Source: Lepturacanthus savala
Lineage: Eukaryota; Chordata; Actinopteri; Scombriformes; Trichiuridae
DNA length: 64,000 nucleotides
NCBI GenBank assembly: GCA_030544235.1
Contig: CM060475.1
Location: 5,313,920-5,377,919 of the forward strand
Direction of reading: 5' to 3'
Shown: piece by piece, positions 24,329 through 35,723 of the stretch
Numbering within the stretch: position 1 is the first letter of the stretch
How the letters are laid out: each line of letters starts with the position of its first letter
Notes under the pieces: generated by a model
What the model saw: only the letters and a program-made list of their open reading frames with translations
The model's database searches: none
Told to the model about the DNA's origin: nothing
Translations under genes and position numbers: made by a program

Positions 24329-24440
24329 TCTACAGGTGCTGGTCAAATAATTAGAGGAAAAAGTTGATTTATTTCAGTAATTTCATTCCAAAAGTTGAAA
24401 GTTGTATTCATTCATTACACCCAGACTGAGGTGGAGTTGT
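24329..24440 (+). mobile_element. Tc1/mariner left-end fragment
   Basis: ACAGGTGCTGGTCAAATAAT, then AAAAAGTTGATTTATTTCAG, TAATTTCATTCC, AAAAGTTGAAA and CATTCATTACAC.CAGACTGA. This is the characteristic terminal region of a fish Tc1/mariner family. Only about 110 bases remain and no transposase follows. Confidence 0.8.
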
Positions 24441-24693
24441 ATTGCTGTTTCTATAAGCTCAACAACATTTTTAGCACATAGTTTAGCTGTGTGGTCTGTG
24501 AACATGTTTTATGTCTGGTTTATGTGTTATTTTAAAGGCTCTTCTAGGGACGGACGTCGGAAATTAGCAGCAGCTATAAATGCTGTGATCCATTGCTTTG
24601 GATAATTGCTGTGCAATTCTCTCTGAATGAAATCCTGCTCTGCTGCTATAAAGTCTTCAAAGCTCCCTTCCTCTGTGTGATGCTGTTTTGGTT

Positions 24694-24720
24694 ACACACA
24701 CACACACACACACACACACA
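24694..24720. repeat. (CA)13 microsatellite
   Basis: A perfect CA tract of 27 bases. Confidence 0.97.
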
Positions 24721-25593
24721 GATCTGGACCAGATGCAGTATTTGCTTCCTCTAAAGCTCACTGGAACATCGTGTGACACCATATCAATTATGCATAGATA
24801 TGATGTGTAAGTATTTTCTGCAGGAATTACCAGTAACAGATGATTCATTCAGATTCATTGCTGGTCATCTTTTAATAGTTGTAAATAAGTCACTGTCTCT
24901 CCATGTCCTTACTGCTAAATTGCAGTTTTGTAGTATTTGATCCTTCAGCAGAGCCGCTCCTATAGGGGGACGTGGATAAACTTTAGATGTGGTGCTGTTG
25001 TTTTTCACACGCTCTTTCCCTTTAACAGCAATGTGTCGCTGTTATTTGTGACTTACTGGCCTCTTCGTTGTCAGGAAGATTCTTCATCATTGTCACAGCC
25101 TTCGTCACCAGTGTCATCCAACTCTCCATCTGCTGGATTATAGTTTATTTTTGTGGATCATGTTGTGTCGGTGTTGTTTAGTGCATTTATTCCTTTAATG
25201 GCAGCTTTGGGCTTTCACTTGTGATATAACCACTTATAAATATAGAATGTCTCTATAACCACAAAGGTTATGTACTTGAATCTAGTATCATAAGAAATCT
25301 ACTTATGAGGTGTCTACAGAAGTGTCAAAATCAATTTATGTTATTGTTACAGAGCAAAATTTAAAAATTTGAAGCAAGAACAAATTGCCGCAAATCAGGA
25401 ACAAATAAAGAAAAAAAGAAACTTGTGAAGTGATATTATCTGCAATGCAAATTTCAATGATTAATAAGATGAGATAAGATTTCAAAGATAAAATATTCGT
25501 CCATAAAATCATGGAAATCACACTGAGTTCTGTAAAATGGACCAAATTAAATAATTGCACAAACAGTTCAAATGTAAATTAAATATCAAAATA

Positions 25594-25800
25594 TTGGTTA
25601 GTTGCAGCCCTAATACTGATATTAAACTATTTTCTTATTTTATTGATGATGTGGATATTGATGATATATTGATGCTGTAACTGTATTGTGTTTTACAACA
25701 GATACAAATACTTAGTTAGTGTTGAAGCTGAGGTTTTCTCATGTGATTTATGAATAAAACTCAATGCTGCTGCTGTATCAGGGAGTTTAGGATTATAACA
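25594..25800 (-). repeat. dispersed repeat R1, longer copy, with R8 segment
   Basis: Positions 25,594-25,684 are the inverted copy of 421-524. The next ~110 bases (25,687-25,800) match 38,905-39,020, including ATGTGATTTATGAATAAAAC and TCAATGCTGC. The three copies therefore define one family of at least 200 bp, of which the other two are deleted or truncated. No transposase coding is visible. It is interpreted as a non-autonomous element or the tail of an older one. Confidence 0.7.
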
Positions 25801-26102
25801 TCATAAATGATCATATGGACAGAACAGACTCCAGTGGTTGTGAACTGCTTCTGGCCACGAAAGCATTACAACCTGTAGGAATCATGAGTTTTTGTTATAT
25901 TTAATTTCTCGTCTTCCCAGCTCGTTACATCCCCCCGTTACTCCTTCCTCACTTTCATCTTTCTATTTGCAGTGCACAGTAAGGCCCCTGGTGTATCCTG
26001 CACATGGCTTCAGCCTCCCAGGCTATATTGGCCATTAAAGTTTAATTATTAATAGACAGAGGAGGTCTGATCCTGCTGCTCTTAACCCAAGGCTGTACAC
26101 AG

Positions 26103-26137
<35 letters not shown>
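26103..26137. repeat. compound (TC)n(CA)n
   Basis: About 16 bases of TC followed by 18 bases of CA. Confidence 0.95.
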
Positions 26138-26138
<1 letters not shown>

Positions 26139-27098
26139 GAGTCCTCAGAAGAAACCATTATACCCCACCCCATGGGGTAAATAGCAATAGCATGGCTGTC
26201 CTTTTATTTAATTTCACCTTTATTTCTTTGTCTTTCACACGTCTGTATTTTTTGTTTGTTTGTAGGTCTTATGATGACTTTGAAGGCAAAATTATGAAGA
26301 ATCATTTAACAATGACCTTTATTTTTGTGTGGGTGCTTAAATGAAACAAAAAATGAAGATAATAACACCCGATGCTCCTGTTATTATTGCTGCTATCTAA
26401 TTGTTGCATTAAACAACTGCCGCTCTTTGTTAAAGCATCAGTCCAACTCTGGCGTGTAATTTAACTAATTAGCCTTTGTGTAGATGTGGCTTCACTCATT
26501 CAAAATGTGGTCTTTAAAACCATTAATCATACCAGTCTCTAGTTACCAGTCAGTTCAACTGCCATGTAATTAAATTACAGCACATGTCCTAAAATTACCT
26601 AATTTAGCAGTCATTAAACGGTCAACAAGTGGAGACGTTATCATGTGCTGGATTAGGGATTTACTCCTGTCATAACTCAAACAAATCACACAGATTGTCA
26701 TCACACAAAGACCTTGAAATTCCTTTATGGCTGGTAGCAGCTGTCACATTACGAGATAGTCATCCTAAATTTCTCACGTTGCCAGAATTTTGTCCCGGGC
26801 TATCTTTGGTCTCAAATCTGTCCGTGATCCTCCCTCACTGTGCTGTGGCTGTAGGATCACCAGTTTGGAGCCAGGACCAAAGATATCACCACGTTTACTC
26901 TTCTTACTCATCCACAGTGGCCCAGCGTGTAGCCGGCTTTACGTCTTCATGTGTCTTCATCCAACACGGGCCTCATGTTGTCAATCCTGTGTTTGAACTT
27001 GTGTCACATGGTCAATCTCTCCCTCACACCGTTGTGAACAATAGGAGTTTTTTTTCTCAGATTCCTGCAGTCTAATCGCATTATGTAATCTCCAACAA

Positions 27099-27099
27099 A

Positions 27100-27131
<32 letters not shown>
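27099..27131. repeat. (CA)16 microsatellite
   Basis: A perfect CA tract of about 33 bases. Confidence 0.97.
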
Positions 27132-27132
<1 letters not shown>

Positions 27133-27531
27133 AGTTTCTCACTCTTTAAATCATGCAAATATATTCTACTAGAGCCAAGAATAAAAACATGGACCTAGAA
27201 ATGTGTCCCGTTAAATCCTAAATTACAAGCAGTCATGTTGGAGCAAGGAACAGATTTATGAACAGTTGACATAAGTGTTGTGATAAAGGAAAGTTGTCGC
27301 CACGCAAAGGTTTATTCCCACCGTACTGAACACTGGCAGCAAGCTTCGTGTGAAGCTGTAAATTACTATTAACAGGATTTTAACTCCATGCTGCACACGG
27401 AACTGCTGCACAACCGAAATTTATCATCTGTCCATTTTGGTGCCATTGTGCTGAAGTACAGACCCATCCTCTGCTTCTCCATTCATCAACAAACACCGAC
27501 CTGACTGTCAGTCACTTTTATTTATTAGATA

Positions 27532-28150
27532 TGAGTGCAGTTCCTGTAGGAACTAGGTATTCCTATGGAAAAGTGGAAGCTTAAGTAGAAATTTGGCCCA
27601 ACGAGGGTGTGTTGGACTGTTTCATAGTCTCAACAGACAAATTGTACATTGGGTAAAGACCTAGACATACATTGAGATAAGGAGAGACATGCAAAAATAG
27701 TTATTGTAGGAAAAAGGCTACAATTTATGGTGAAAGTTCAGATGTTAATCCACATAAGTTTTAATATTGTGTTGATATGCCATGGAAAACCAGACTTATG
27801 ATAAATCTCTTACTCATAAATAAATGAGTTTAGGCCCAGATTCTGTTGTGTTAGGTGATAGTGCTGGGATTTCCTGAGGGTCTATGAACACATCCTGTAT
27901 TAGCATGATGAATAAAGTAGCAGCTAAACGTGTTAGCGTTTTGGTTATCGAGTGACGTTACTATACTATGCTAAACAGGACAATGGAGCTTTGAGTTTAT
28001 GATGGCTGCCCGACCGGTGCAGGAAGAAACGGGACAACAGAGCTTGGAATTGTAACAAAAGTGCTGGGAAGCAACATGAGGAGGAGCCATGATAAGGAGC
28101 TTTACACTGTAAAGAAAGTGCTATCCCAAGTCTATTGGATTTTAACTTTA
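27532..28150 (-). repeat. dispersed repeat R5, long inverted copy
   Basis: On the minus strand this follows the same order as 34,740-35,400: a CAGCAC-type segment with AAAGTGCTATCCC, then CATGTTGCTTCCCAGC, AGCTC.TTGTCCC, TTCTTCCTGCACC, ACGTAAC, TAGCTGCTACTTTATTC, AATTGTAGCC, TTACCCAATGT, GTCCAACA and TTAAGCTTCCACTTTTC.ATAGGAATAC. It is one of two near-full copies. No ORF or known terminal motif is recognised, so the class is left open. Confidence 0.75.
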
Positions 28151-30257
28151 ACTAAAAGCTGAGGTTGATATGACAGATATTCGTGAGCCACAGATACACA
28201 GATGGTTCTTGTTTTATAGATAAATAATATTTGGTGACTGTTATTTGAGATAAATATAGTACATATGTACTGAATATGTCTAAGATGTTCAGGTGGATCT
28301 CATCGCACTTTAATTAAAGATACCATCATATCTTTATTTGATGATGATCAAATTTTAATGCTACTTCTAAGAGCCATGAAAAATAGAGCACAGAACTAAG
28401 AATTTTACCATTAGAATATTATAATAAAATCAGCACAGCAGATTGAATTGGTTGCAAATAATGCACAATTTATGAATTAATGATTGGTGACAAGGGAACA
28501 AGAAGAACAAAGCTGCCGGCTTCATTTTTCATTAGGCATGAATTGCTTAACAGGGATTAGTTAGAAATATACAGGCACCGATACCAGTTATTTCTTTGGT
28601 TCAGAGAGAGATTGCTGGGAACTTGGTGCATCTGGGTCCTTTTAATCTGCCCACTCCACCAAGTCAAGTTGACTCATTCTGTCAATGTCAAGTGCATTTA
28701 CTCAGCATGCCATGATCTTTTCAGACCGCGTGGGTCCGTGAAAGTGCAGAACCGGTTATGTCAATGCAAGATTGCAGGCGACTCAGCAGAATGTGAGTGG
28801 TTAATGGGGGGAGGAAGAGGAGGATATTGGGGAGCAGGAACTGATTGCTCAACAGGTGCAGTTTATTCATATCACAGATTAAAATGCATCTGCTGCATCA
28901 ATACAACACATTCTGCTTGTAAACAGTTCCAACTCTCCCTTAAAACACCAAAAGAACATTCATCACTGCACCATTTCAGCTCAACTCTGATTTCTTCTCT
29001 TTTTTTTTTCTCTTACGAATCTATTTTCATCTCTCTGTCTCCATCTTATTCATACAAGGCGGCAGGGGGAAAAAAAGAAAGAAATCAAAGCATAATTCAT
29101 TTTGCAGGATGAAAAATGGTACATTTCTAATGACCCATTAATCCGGGTTTAGAACGTTTCCACGCCCCGCAGTGGAACAATCATTTAAACACTCATCACA
29201 AAGCAAACCGTAATAAATCAGGGAGCGCAGCAGGAAGTGCAGGGACTGTGCCGGAGCACCACTGGGAGGTGGGCTGCTGGTTCAAATTCATGCAAAAAAG
29301 CAAAAATGCAAAGAAGCTTAAGGTTGTTTCAAGTTAACTTTTCTCCTCCCCTATCTTCCTGCATCCTACTATTTGTGTGGCCTCTGGAGGCCTCGCACAG
29401 TTGATTACATAAGCTTTTCACAGCAAAATCCTTGCGTGCAGGTCTCAGTATCTCTGTTGACTTCTATAGCATTAGTCTGAACAGTGGAGCAACATGCTAG
29501 ACGCCCGGCAATCTGTCTTTATGAACCAGGATTGAGCTTTTCCAATCTGTCACTCTCCCGACCCCAACCCCCTCCTCTCTGCATTGATGTTGTAGTTTCA
29601 CGTTTCTCTCTTTCCGGCTGTTGATTTAAACTTTGCATTTTGTATGAATGAAAGAAATAATGAATGAAAACAATGAATGAAGGAACACGCAGTGGGCAAC
29701 GATGGAAATAGATGCGTGTCTTTTGTTGGGCTTAATTGAATGATGTAATACATCATTCTTTGCTTTTGTTTTCCTGTCACTCAATAATCCTCCTGAGTCT
29801 CTGCACATACATGACTGTGGAGCCCCGTTTGGTCCTAAGGATCTGACCAGAGGAATAAATTGATCCAAAAGCCTTTGTTTCAGAGATAGCCACATTTCTT
29901 TTTAATTAGCCTATAACATTGCACTAAATTCACTAAAGCCCATCACTTTTCACATGTCGATAAACATACATATAAATTAATATTGATCTGAAACATTTAT
30001 CTTAGTAATAAAACTTGTCATTGTGTCCCAATACAACTGTAAATATAGTTATGAATTTCCTGTCTCATCAATCAATACCTTTGCATCCAAAATACTTCCC
30101 ATATTGCACATTGAGTTGTTTCCTTTAAAAATCTGACTTTAAAATGTTGCGTTTTTGAATAAGAATGTGCATAATTTGCAGCTAAAGTCTTGTTATGGAT
30201 AAAGCAATTAGTAATTTTTAGACTTGATACCCATTTATTTGGATTCTTTGATCTTAA
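28151..30257. other. gene-free stretch, part moderately complex
   Basis: Nothing coding is recognised. The 166-codon plus-strand frame at 28,612-29,112 has no domain and ends in low-complexity Ser/Phe. Positions 29,105-29,235 (CCCATTAATCCGGG, AACAATCATTTAAACACTCA) are less repetitive and could be regulatory. Confidence 0.5.
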
Positions 30258-30456
30258 CATGTTGCTTCCCAGGACTTCAGTTACAATTCAAAGCTCCTTT
30301 GTCCCATTTCTTCATGCACCGATTGTGCAGCCAACGTAACAAAAGTATTGTAACATCTCTCAAAAACCATACACTAAGATGTTAGCCATTTTAGCTGCTA
30401 ATTTATTCCACACATAACGGCAACATGCTCAGGTTGTTGCACTATACAGGAAAAAG
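30258..30456 (+). repeat. dispersed repeat R5, internal fragment
   Basis: It matches 34,918-35,160 closely: CATGTTGCTTCCCAG, TCAAAGCTCCTTTGTCCCAT, TTCTTC.TGCACC, GCCAACGTAAC, AAGTATTG, CTAAGATGTTAG and AGGTTGTT.CACTATACAGG. It is followed directly by the LINE relic. Confidence 0.8.
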
Positions 30457-30544
30457 TGCAAAGTTAAATGGATAGATTTACTTGCAGAACTTGCAGTGAA
30501 ATGTTCCCCAACTCATCTACTAGGCAGACCTAAAGGAAGTAGAG

Positions 30545-30915
30545 GATCTGACCTGCTGGTGTCAGCTCAATTACCTATTTCTGAGTGTCCGTAAAACTAT
30601 GAAATGGATAGTGGACTTAAGGAAGAAGCAGAGAAGAAACCAAGCACCCTTTAATATTAACACATCCTTGGACAACCTCATTGACAAACACAACAAATGC
30701 TTGAGGAAATTCCGTGAATTACTACTGCTGCACCATCGAGAGCGTCACATCACTATGAAAACAGCAATGTGTAAAGAGTGGATCATTCAGATGAACACAC
30801 TGTCGGTGGTGCTCTAAAATGCCTCAGAGCTGTTTACACCAGCCACTGTGAGAATAAGGCAAAGAGAATCATTAAAGATAACAGCCAAGGAAAGAGCTGG
30901 CAGGATTACACTTAA
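30545..30915 (+). pseudogene. non-LTR retrotransposon (LINE) reverse transcriptase relic
   Basis: Frame-by-frame reading gives ordered pieces of the end of a LINE reverse transcriptase: CWCQLNYLFLSVRKTMKWIV then DLRKKQRRNQAPFNIN, equivalent to the W...N.LSLN..KTKE.VVDFRK block after the palm. A deletion follows, then CLRKFRE joined in another frame to YYCCTIESVTSL (FYRCTIESILT-type), and finally ENKAKRIIKDNSQGKSW (RKAKRIIKD-type). This order is typical of the L2/CR1/Rex-like (Jockey-related) elements of fish. Frameshifts, stops and an internal deletion show it is dead, and no endonuclease part is present. The open stretch at 30,599-30,817 is the longest surviving frame. Confidence 0.8.
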
Positions 30916-31340
30916 CTGTGATGGTATGATTCATATCATCATCAGATAATTAATTGTGACAAATGAAGTTGAATGATTGATTGACTCAAAAGGAATCAAT
31001 CAGCCGCTCAATGGTTTCAGTAAAAAGCAGAAAAAACCCAGATTTTACATCCACTTACAGCTGACTGTGTATAACAGGACTGAATAAACACTGCAGATCA
31101 CTGAGGACCCCTGGTGGTTCAGATATTCAATCCTCAAACAGTAACTGGAGTCAAAGACACAAATCACAAACGATGCAGGCAGAGTTCAAACTGATAGTCA
31201 TGTAAATTGATCAAAACCTCGTCTCGGTTACAGATTACCTGGTAAAATGATTTATCTTCACATGACACATCTATGTAGCAAGGAGCAAGCAAATCTTCTT
31301 CTTACAATATTAATATACAATATTAACAATATTAATTCTT

Positions 31341-31430
31341 TGTAACAGTCCAACAGACCCTCATTTGGCCAAAAAAATCTACTTAAGCTTCCACTTTTCT
31401 ATAGGAATACCTAGTTCCTATGTGCACTGC
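31341..31430 (+). repeat. dispersed repeat R5, right-end fragment
   Basis: AACAGTCCAACA, CCTCATTTGGCCAAA, TTAAGCTTCCA.TTTTCTATAG and GTGCACTGCATTAATAT correspond to 35,302-35,400. Together with the 30,258 fragment it looks like a single R5 copy split by the LINE relic and about 800 bp of other DNA, or two separate insertions. Confidence 0.7.
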
Positions 31431-34400
31431 ATTAATATTATAAAATGATAAATGAAAGAAAGGCACTGCTATTGAGAAAAATGACAGTCTGTAAGGACAC
31501 CTGGTGGACACTGTCTGTAATTGCAACCAGAAATACAAATGCGGCAGCTGCACAGCAGCTTTTTCACTAAATATTAAATACCAGGCAACAAACAATATAA
31601 AATTAAATAATAGATAAAAAAAACACTTAAAAAATTTAATGATATTTGATTATACAAGCAATATGTTTCAAACCTCAGGGTCTTTGTTTCTATCTTTGGG
31701 CATGTTTTTCCCTCATAAAAAACAATATACTTAAAGAAACTGGATGAAGAGAAAATAAAACTGAACTGTCCCTTTTATGAATTATGCATGGGAACATATT
31801 TAAATAAAATTTATTTGCTCTTTAAAATGATAATATCTTAGATGTATAATGTACTTGATCCATTTTATGAAGTGACTTAAATCTCAAATTCACCTTCATG
31901 TGATTCTCAGGGTTTATCATCATCCTCAGTAGCTTTAGATGTTTTATTAAAATTATTTTATTCAATTCTTGGTCTTTTATCAACAATTTACCTTGAATGC
32001 AAAATCATATAATGCTGCTGGTTAAAGGACAGATTAATTTTAACATTCATGCATCACCCTCTAGGGGGTGCTGTTTGTCTTAAAACAGAACAGCAGGACA
32101 TGTGAGGTCAGGGATTCCTTATGAGATGTTGAATTGAAATTAAATTGTTCAGAAACTCTTTGCTATTGAATTACATGCAAAGTGTTGTTTCACTGAAGTT
32201 CTCCTTGAAGAGAGTGCAGATTAGAGATTTAACTCTCGTTAACTTTTCCATTTACATGGTTCAGGGGTATCCACCATGAATACAAACATGTCTGAAGTGA
32301 ATAATGAGGATTTTTTTTCCCTCCAATGTCATTTTTATATGCACTCGACTGCATACTTTTAAATGCACAATGAAAGGAGAACAGCCTTGATGTTATTTCA
32401 TTGTAGTCTTAAAATAATTTTTTAATGGAGAAGTTCTTTTGAAACCTCAGCTAGAATGAATCTTACTGCAGGATACATCAGTAGCAAAGTCTCATTGTAT
32501 TGATTGTTGTTAGAAATACAACTGTATGTGCAATATTAGACACTGTATGAGAATTGATGGGTTGATCTAGATGCAAGACTTTCCTCTGGCTAATTCTGTC
32601 TATTCAACCTCTTCAAGCCTCTAAAATATTTTCAAATGAAACAAAGCACTGCTGGTTTATAGCTGGGCATTTCTAGGTTTGGGTTTGGAGTTAACCTTTT
32701 AAAGCCTTAATATCCTGATATAGCATTGAGTTTTATTCATGTAAATAGAGTATTTTTTTATCTGTGGATTTCTTGTTTTCGCAATATTTGAACTATATTT
32801 GCTCTGTAACTGCAATTCTGACTCTTCTGTAATCACCTTATATGTTGTAGATTTCTTTTAATAACGGGTTTAAGGACAATAACCTTTGTGATTTTCCATA
32901 TTATAATTTATAGCAGAAACACTGAAAATAGGCCTGAGACTTCAGTGGTTTTTCTGCTGTTTGAGCTCCATTGTGCAGAATAATGTATGTGCAGAAGCCT
33001 TTTTTCATATGAATCCACTGAAAATGGAAAGTTAAGTTTCTCTGTGCCAATTAACAACTTGATTGAAAAGGGCGGGCCTGTATAACATTCACCTTAGAGT
33101 GTGCCACTGAGAATTGATTTTTTTTTTTTAAGGATTTTATTGAGGTATTTGAACTTTTTACAGGTAAAGTGTACAATCATTTATGTAATTGTTTAGGTCT
33201 TTGCATGGATTCAGCCCATATTAAAACTGAAAAGTCTTGAGAGGCGTCAGTATGTTCAAATATGTAAAATTCCCTCCTGAACCGAATGGAAGTTCCGTCC
33301 TGTTGCCTCGCTGGTGTCGTGCAGCTTGATAGAAGCTTAAACCGATTGTTGGATTTGGGATTGAAAGGAAAAGCAGGCCGAAACACGTGGGTGATGACCC
33401 CTACTTCTTATCTCTCCTCCCTCCATCCATTCAACTCCCCCTCCAGATATGCCCCATTTCATTTTTCATCATTTTCACCCCCCTCCCTCCCTCTGCGCCG
33501 TCCGAGATGAAGATTTGGCTCCCGCTCATCCACTCGGCCCCCGCGCCACTGCCATAATTCAATTTTTCCCAATCTTTCTAATCTAAAGATTTAGTTTTCA
33601 TTTTTTTAATACTATCAAGGGAAGGGGAGGGGGGTGGGTACACAGCTTGTGCACCGTTTGTGATTATTACAGCCTCGTTTTATTTCTTTTCTTGATTAAT
33701 AGACTTCTTAGAACTCCTCTTCTCCCTCGGGCCTCTTCATCCCTGTTCTCTTTTCATTAAACATCTTTTCATCTGTCTTTCTTTCTTTCTCTCTCTCTTT
33801 CCTTTCAGGTCCTAAATCATTCAGGTTATTTTGCTCTCGGGCAGGGGGGCAGCAGAGTGTACTGGGGAAATCGTTAAATCCATGATGGATTACGACGTCC
33901 AGATTGTCATTTTGAATTAAAGGAAAACCATAAGGAATGTATGAAAAAAAGAAATATAAAAACAATCGTAAGTAGATTTGGTTCTCAAGGAGAAACTGTT
34001 ATAATGGCAGGAGGACAGGCTGGAGGAGGGGTGGTGCTGCGTTCAATCACCCAACATCAGCTCTTCATGTCCCCTTTAAAGCCTTTTCCCATCAGGAAAG
34101 TACTCAGCGGCCATTTTGTTTGTCAGTCAGCCATTGTCAGTTTGTGTTTTTACTCTCCTCCTTCAACCATCTGAAGAGCAGAGCAGCTTTGTCATAGCTT
34201 TGTTCAGCCTTCTCTAACTCATGAAAATCTCAAAAATATTTGCGACCCACATCCGACCCCACGTGAAATATGGATCACATAACAACATGCTTGTTTTTAA
34301 CCCTAAGTGGTTGAAACCATTTTCCCCCTTTTTTGGTTTGACCTTAAAGAATATATAACAAAATATATTCAATAAAGGCTCAGAACAGAAACTCCAGTTC

Positions 34401-34739
34401 AACTCTGGAATGGAAAATCTGACGGTCACAGATCGACCATATAGTTGATAGCATTACACAATCAACAGTTATTATGGAATAATAATTAATGCAGTACTTT
34501 CATAGCATATATGGAATTATTAATGGTAGAGATGGAACATTAAGAACTGAATGCAACATTTAAATTATAGAACTTATAACTTAACTTATAGATTTACAGT
34601 GTGCAGTATAACTTAATCATTTTTTTTTTTTTGGAGGATAATTTGGTAAAATCGTCCTGCAAAGACCTCCAGCAGCACAAATTGACTTATCATATGTTTA
34701 AACCATCTAGATTTCTGGAACCTACATGCCAGCACCAAA
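31431..34739. other. gene-free stretch
   Basis: Apart from repeat R2 at 32,780-32,950, no gene or element was recognised. Positions 33,280-33,620 are C/T-rich with short CpG clusters (CTGCGCCGTCCGAG, GGCCCCCGCGCC) and a GGGGAGGGGGGTGGG word at 33,624. The CTTTCTTTCTTTCTCTCTC run at 33,777 is simple sequence. Confidence 0.5.
32780..32950 (+). repeat. dispersed repeat R2, copy 2
   Basis: Same orientation and block order as 728-868, but about 30 bases longer in the middle (AACGGGTTTAAGGACAATAACC). It is an old interspersed repeat of unknown class. Confidence 0.65.
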
Positions 34740-35402
34740 AGGTGAGAGCAAATCTATCTATAAAGCAAGGAACGTCTGTGTGTCTGTCTATCTTGCATAT
34801 GGCACGATGATGCGTATCCTTTTGTGGAATTGGAATAGAATTCAAAACACTTCGGACTGTGCTGTCCTGCAGCAGCACTTTCTTTACAGTGTAAAGCTCT
34901 GTATCACGGCTCCTCCTCATGTTGCTTCCCAGCGCTTTCATTACATTTCAAAGCTCCTTTGTCCCATTTCTTCCTGCACCAATCATGTAGCCAACGTAAC
35001 CAAAGTATTGCAATGTCTCTTAAAAAGCAAATGCTAAGATGTTAGTCTGTTTAGATGCTACTTTATTCCATAGCTGTCAAACTCCAAGACATGTTCACTC
35101 ATTTATTTCTAAACACATATAACAGTGACATGTCCAGGTTGTTACACTATACAGGGAAAAGTATGTAGTAAGACATCATAAGTCCAAACTTTCAACATAA
35201 ATTGTAGCCATTTTATTACAATAACTTTATTTGCATGTCTCTCTTTATCTCAATTTATGTCCATGTGTTACCCAATGTGCAGTTTGTCAATAAGACTATG
35301 GAACAGTCCAACACAGCCTCATTTGGCCAAACATAAAAAAATCTCCTTAAGCTTCCATTTTTCTATAGAACACACTTCTTACAGGCACTACACTCGTAAT
35401 AT
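34740..35402 (+). repeat. dispersed repeat R5, long copy
   Basis: This is the reference copy for the family (about 660 bp). It starts near CTATAAAGCAAGGAACGTCT, with GTGCTGTCCTGCAGCAGCAC, CATGTTGCTTCCCAGC, CCTCATTTGGCCAAA and TTAAGCTTCCATTTTTCTAT in order. It ends at about the GGCACTACACTCGTAATAT block. Other copies are at 20.7, 27.5 (inverted), 30.3, 31.3 and 61.2 kb. The absence of coding points to a non-autonomous element. Confidence 0.78.
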
Positions 35403-35415
35403 AAATTTAAGTTCA

Positions 35416-35723
35416 TTATACTTTATTAAAATGACAGATTTGTTGATTTAACACTGAGTTACATCTGATTTGCTTGTGATAAAATGGTTTTAGACATATT
35501 TTGAACTTCTGTGCACCACTTTGATCCACTCTTTCAATTTCACTCTCCTTTCGCTGTAGTAATCTGTTGATCCTTAAAGCCATAGCATCATAATCTTCCA
35601 AATATTCCTGGCATTTCATTATCATATGTTTTCCTATATTGTCCTTATTCAGAGGCTCAGAGGCTTTTTTCATCTTATTCCCCGACTGTTTCCTCTTTGC
35701 TCTCCATCTCATTTGGGCTCATG
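35416..35723 (-). pseudogene. unidentified charged ORF, possible exon or decayed gene copy
   Basis: The minus-strand frame from 35,712 encodes 98 residues rich in Lys, Glu and Arg with a helical look (CQEYLEDYDAMALRIN, RKESEIERVD). It is the only long frame outside repeats with protein-like composition. Just upstream on the same strand, TGCCCCCTGCCTTTTTGAG looks like a splice acceptor. A second frame then starts MSPNEMESKEETVGE and stops, overlapping the first, as if one frameshift had split a single N-terminus. AATAAAG lies at the very end of the frame. I do not recognise the family. The right-hand side of the R5 repeat abuts it, so it may instead belong to a transposable element. Function unknown. 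Confidence 0.3.

Noticed and set aside
26629..27075. 148-codon plus-strand frame
   Set aside because: No domain, signal or homology recognised; composition looks random. Could be revisited with a database search.
28612..29112. 166-codon plus-strand frame with several Cys and a hydrophobic start
   Set aside because: The hydrophobic start looks like a signal peptide, but the Cys spacing matches no family I know and the end is low-complexity Ser/Phe. No splice context.
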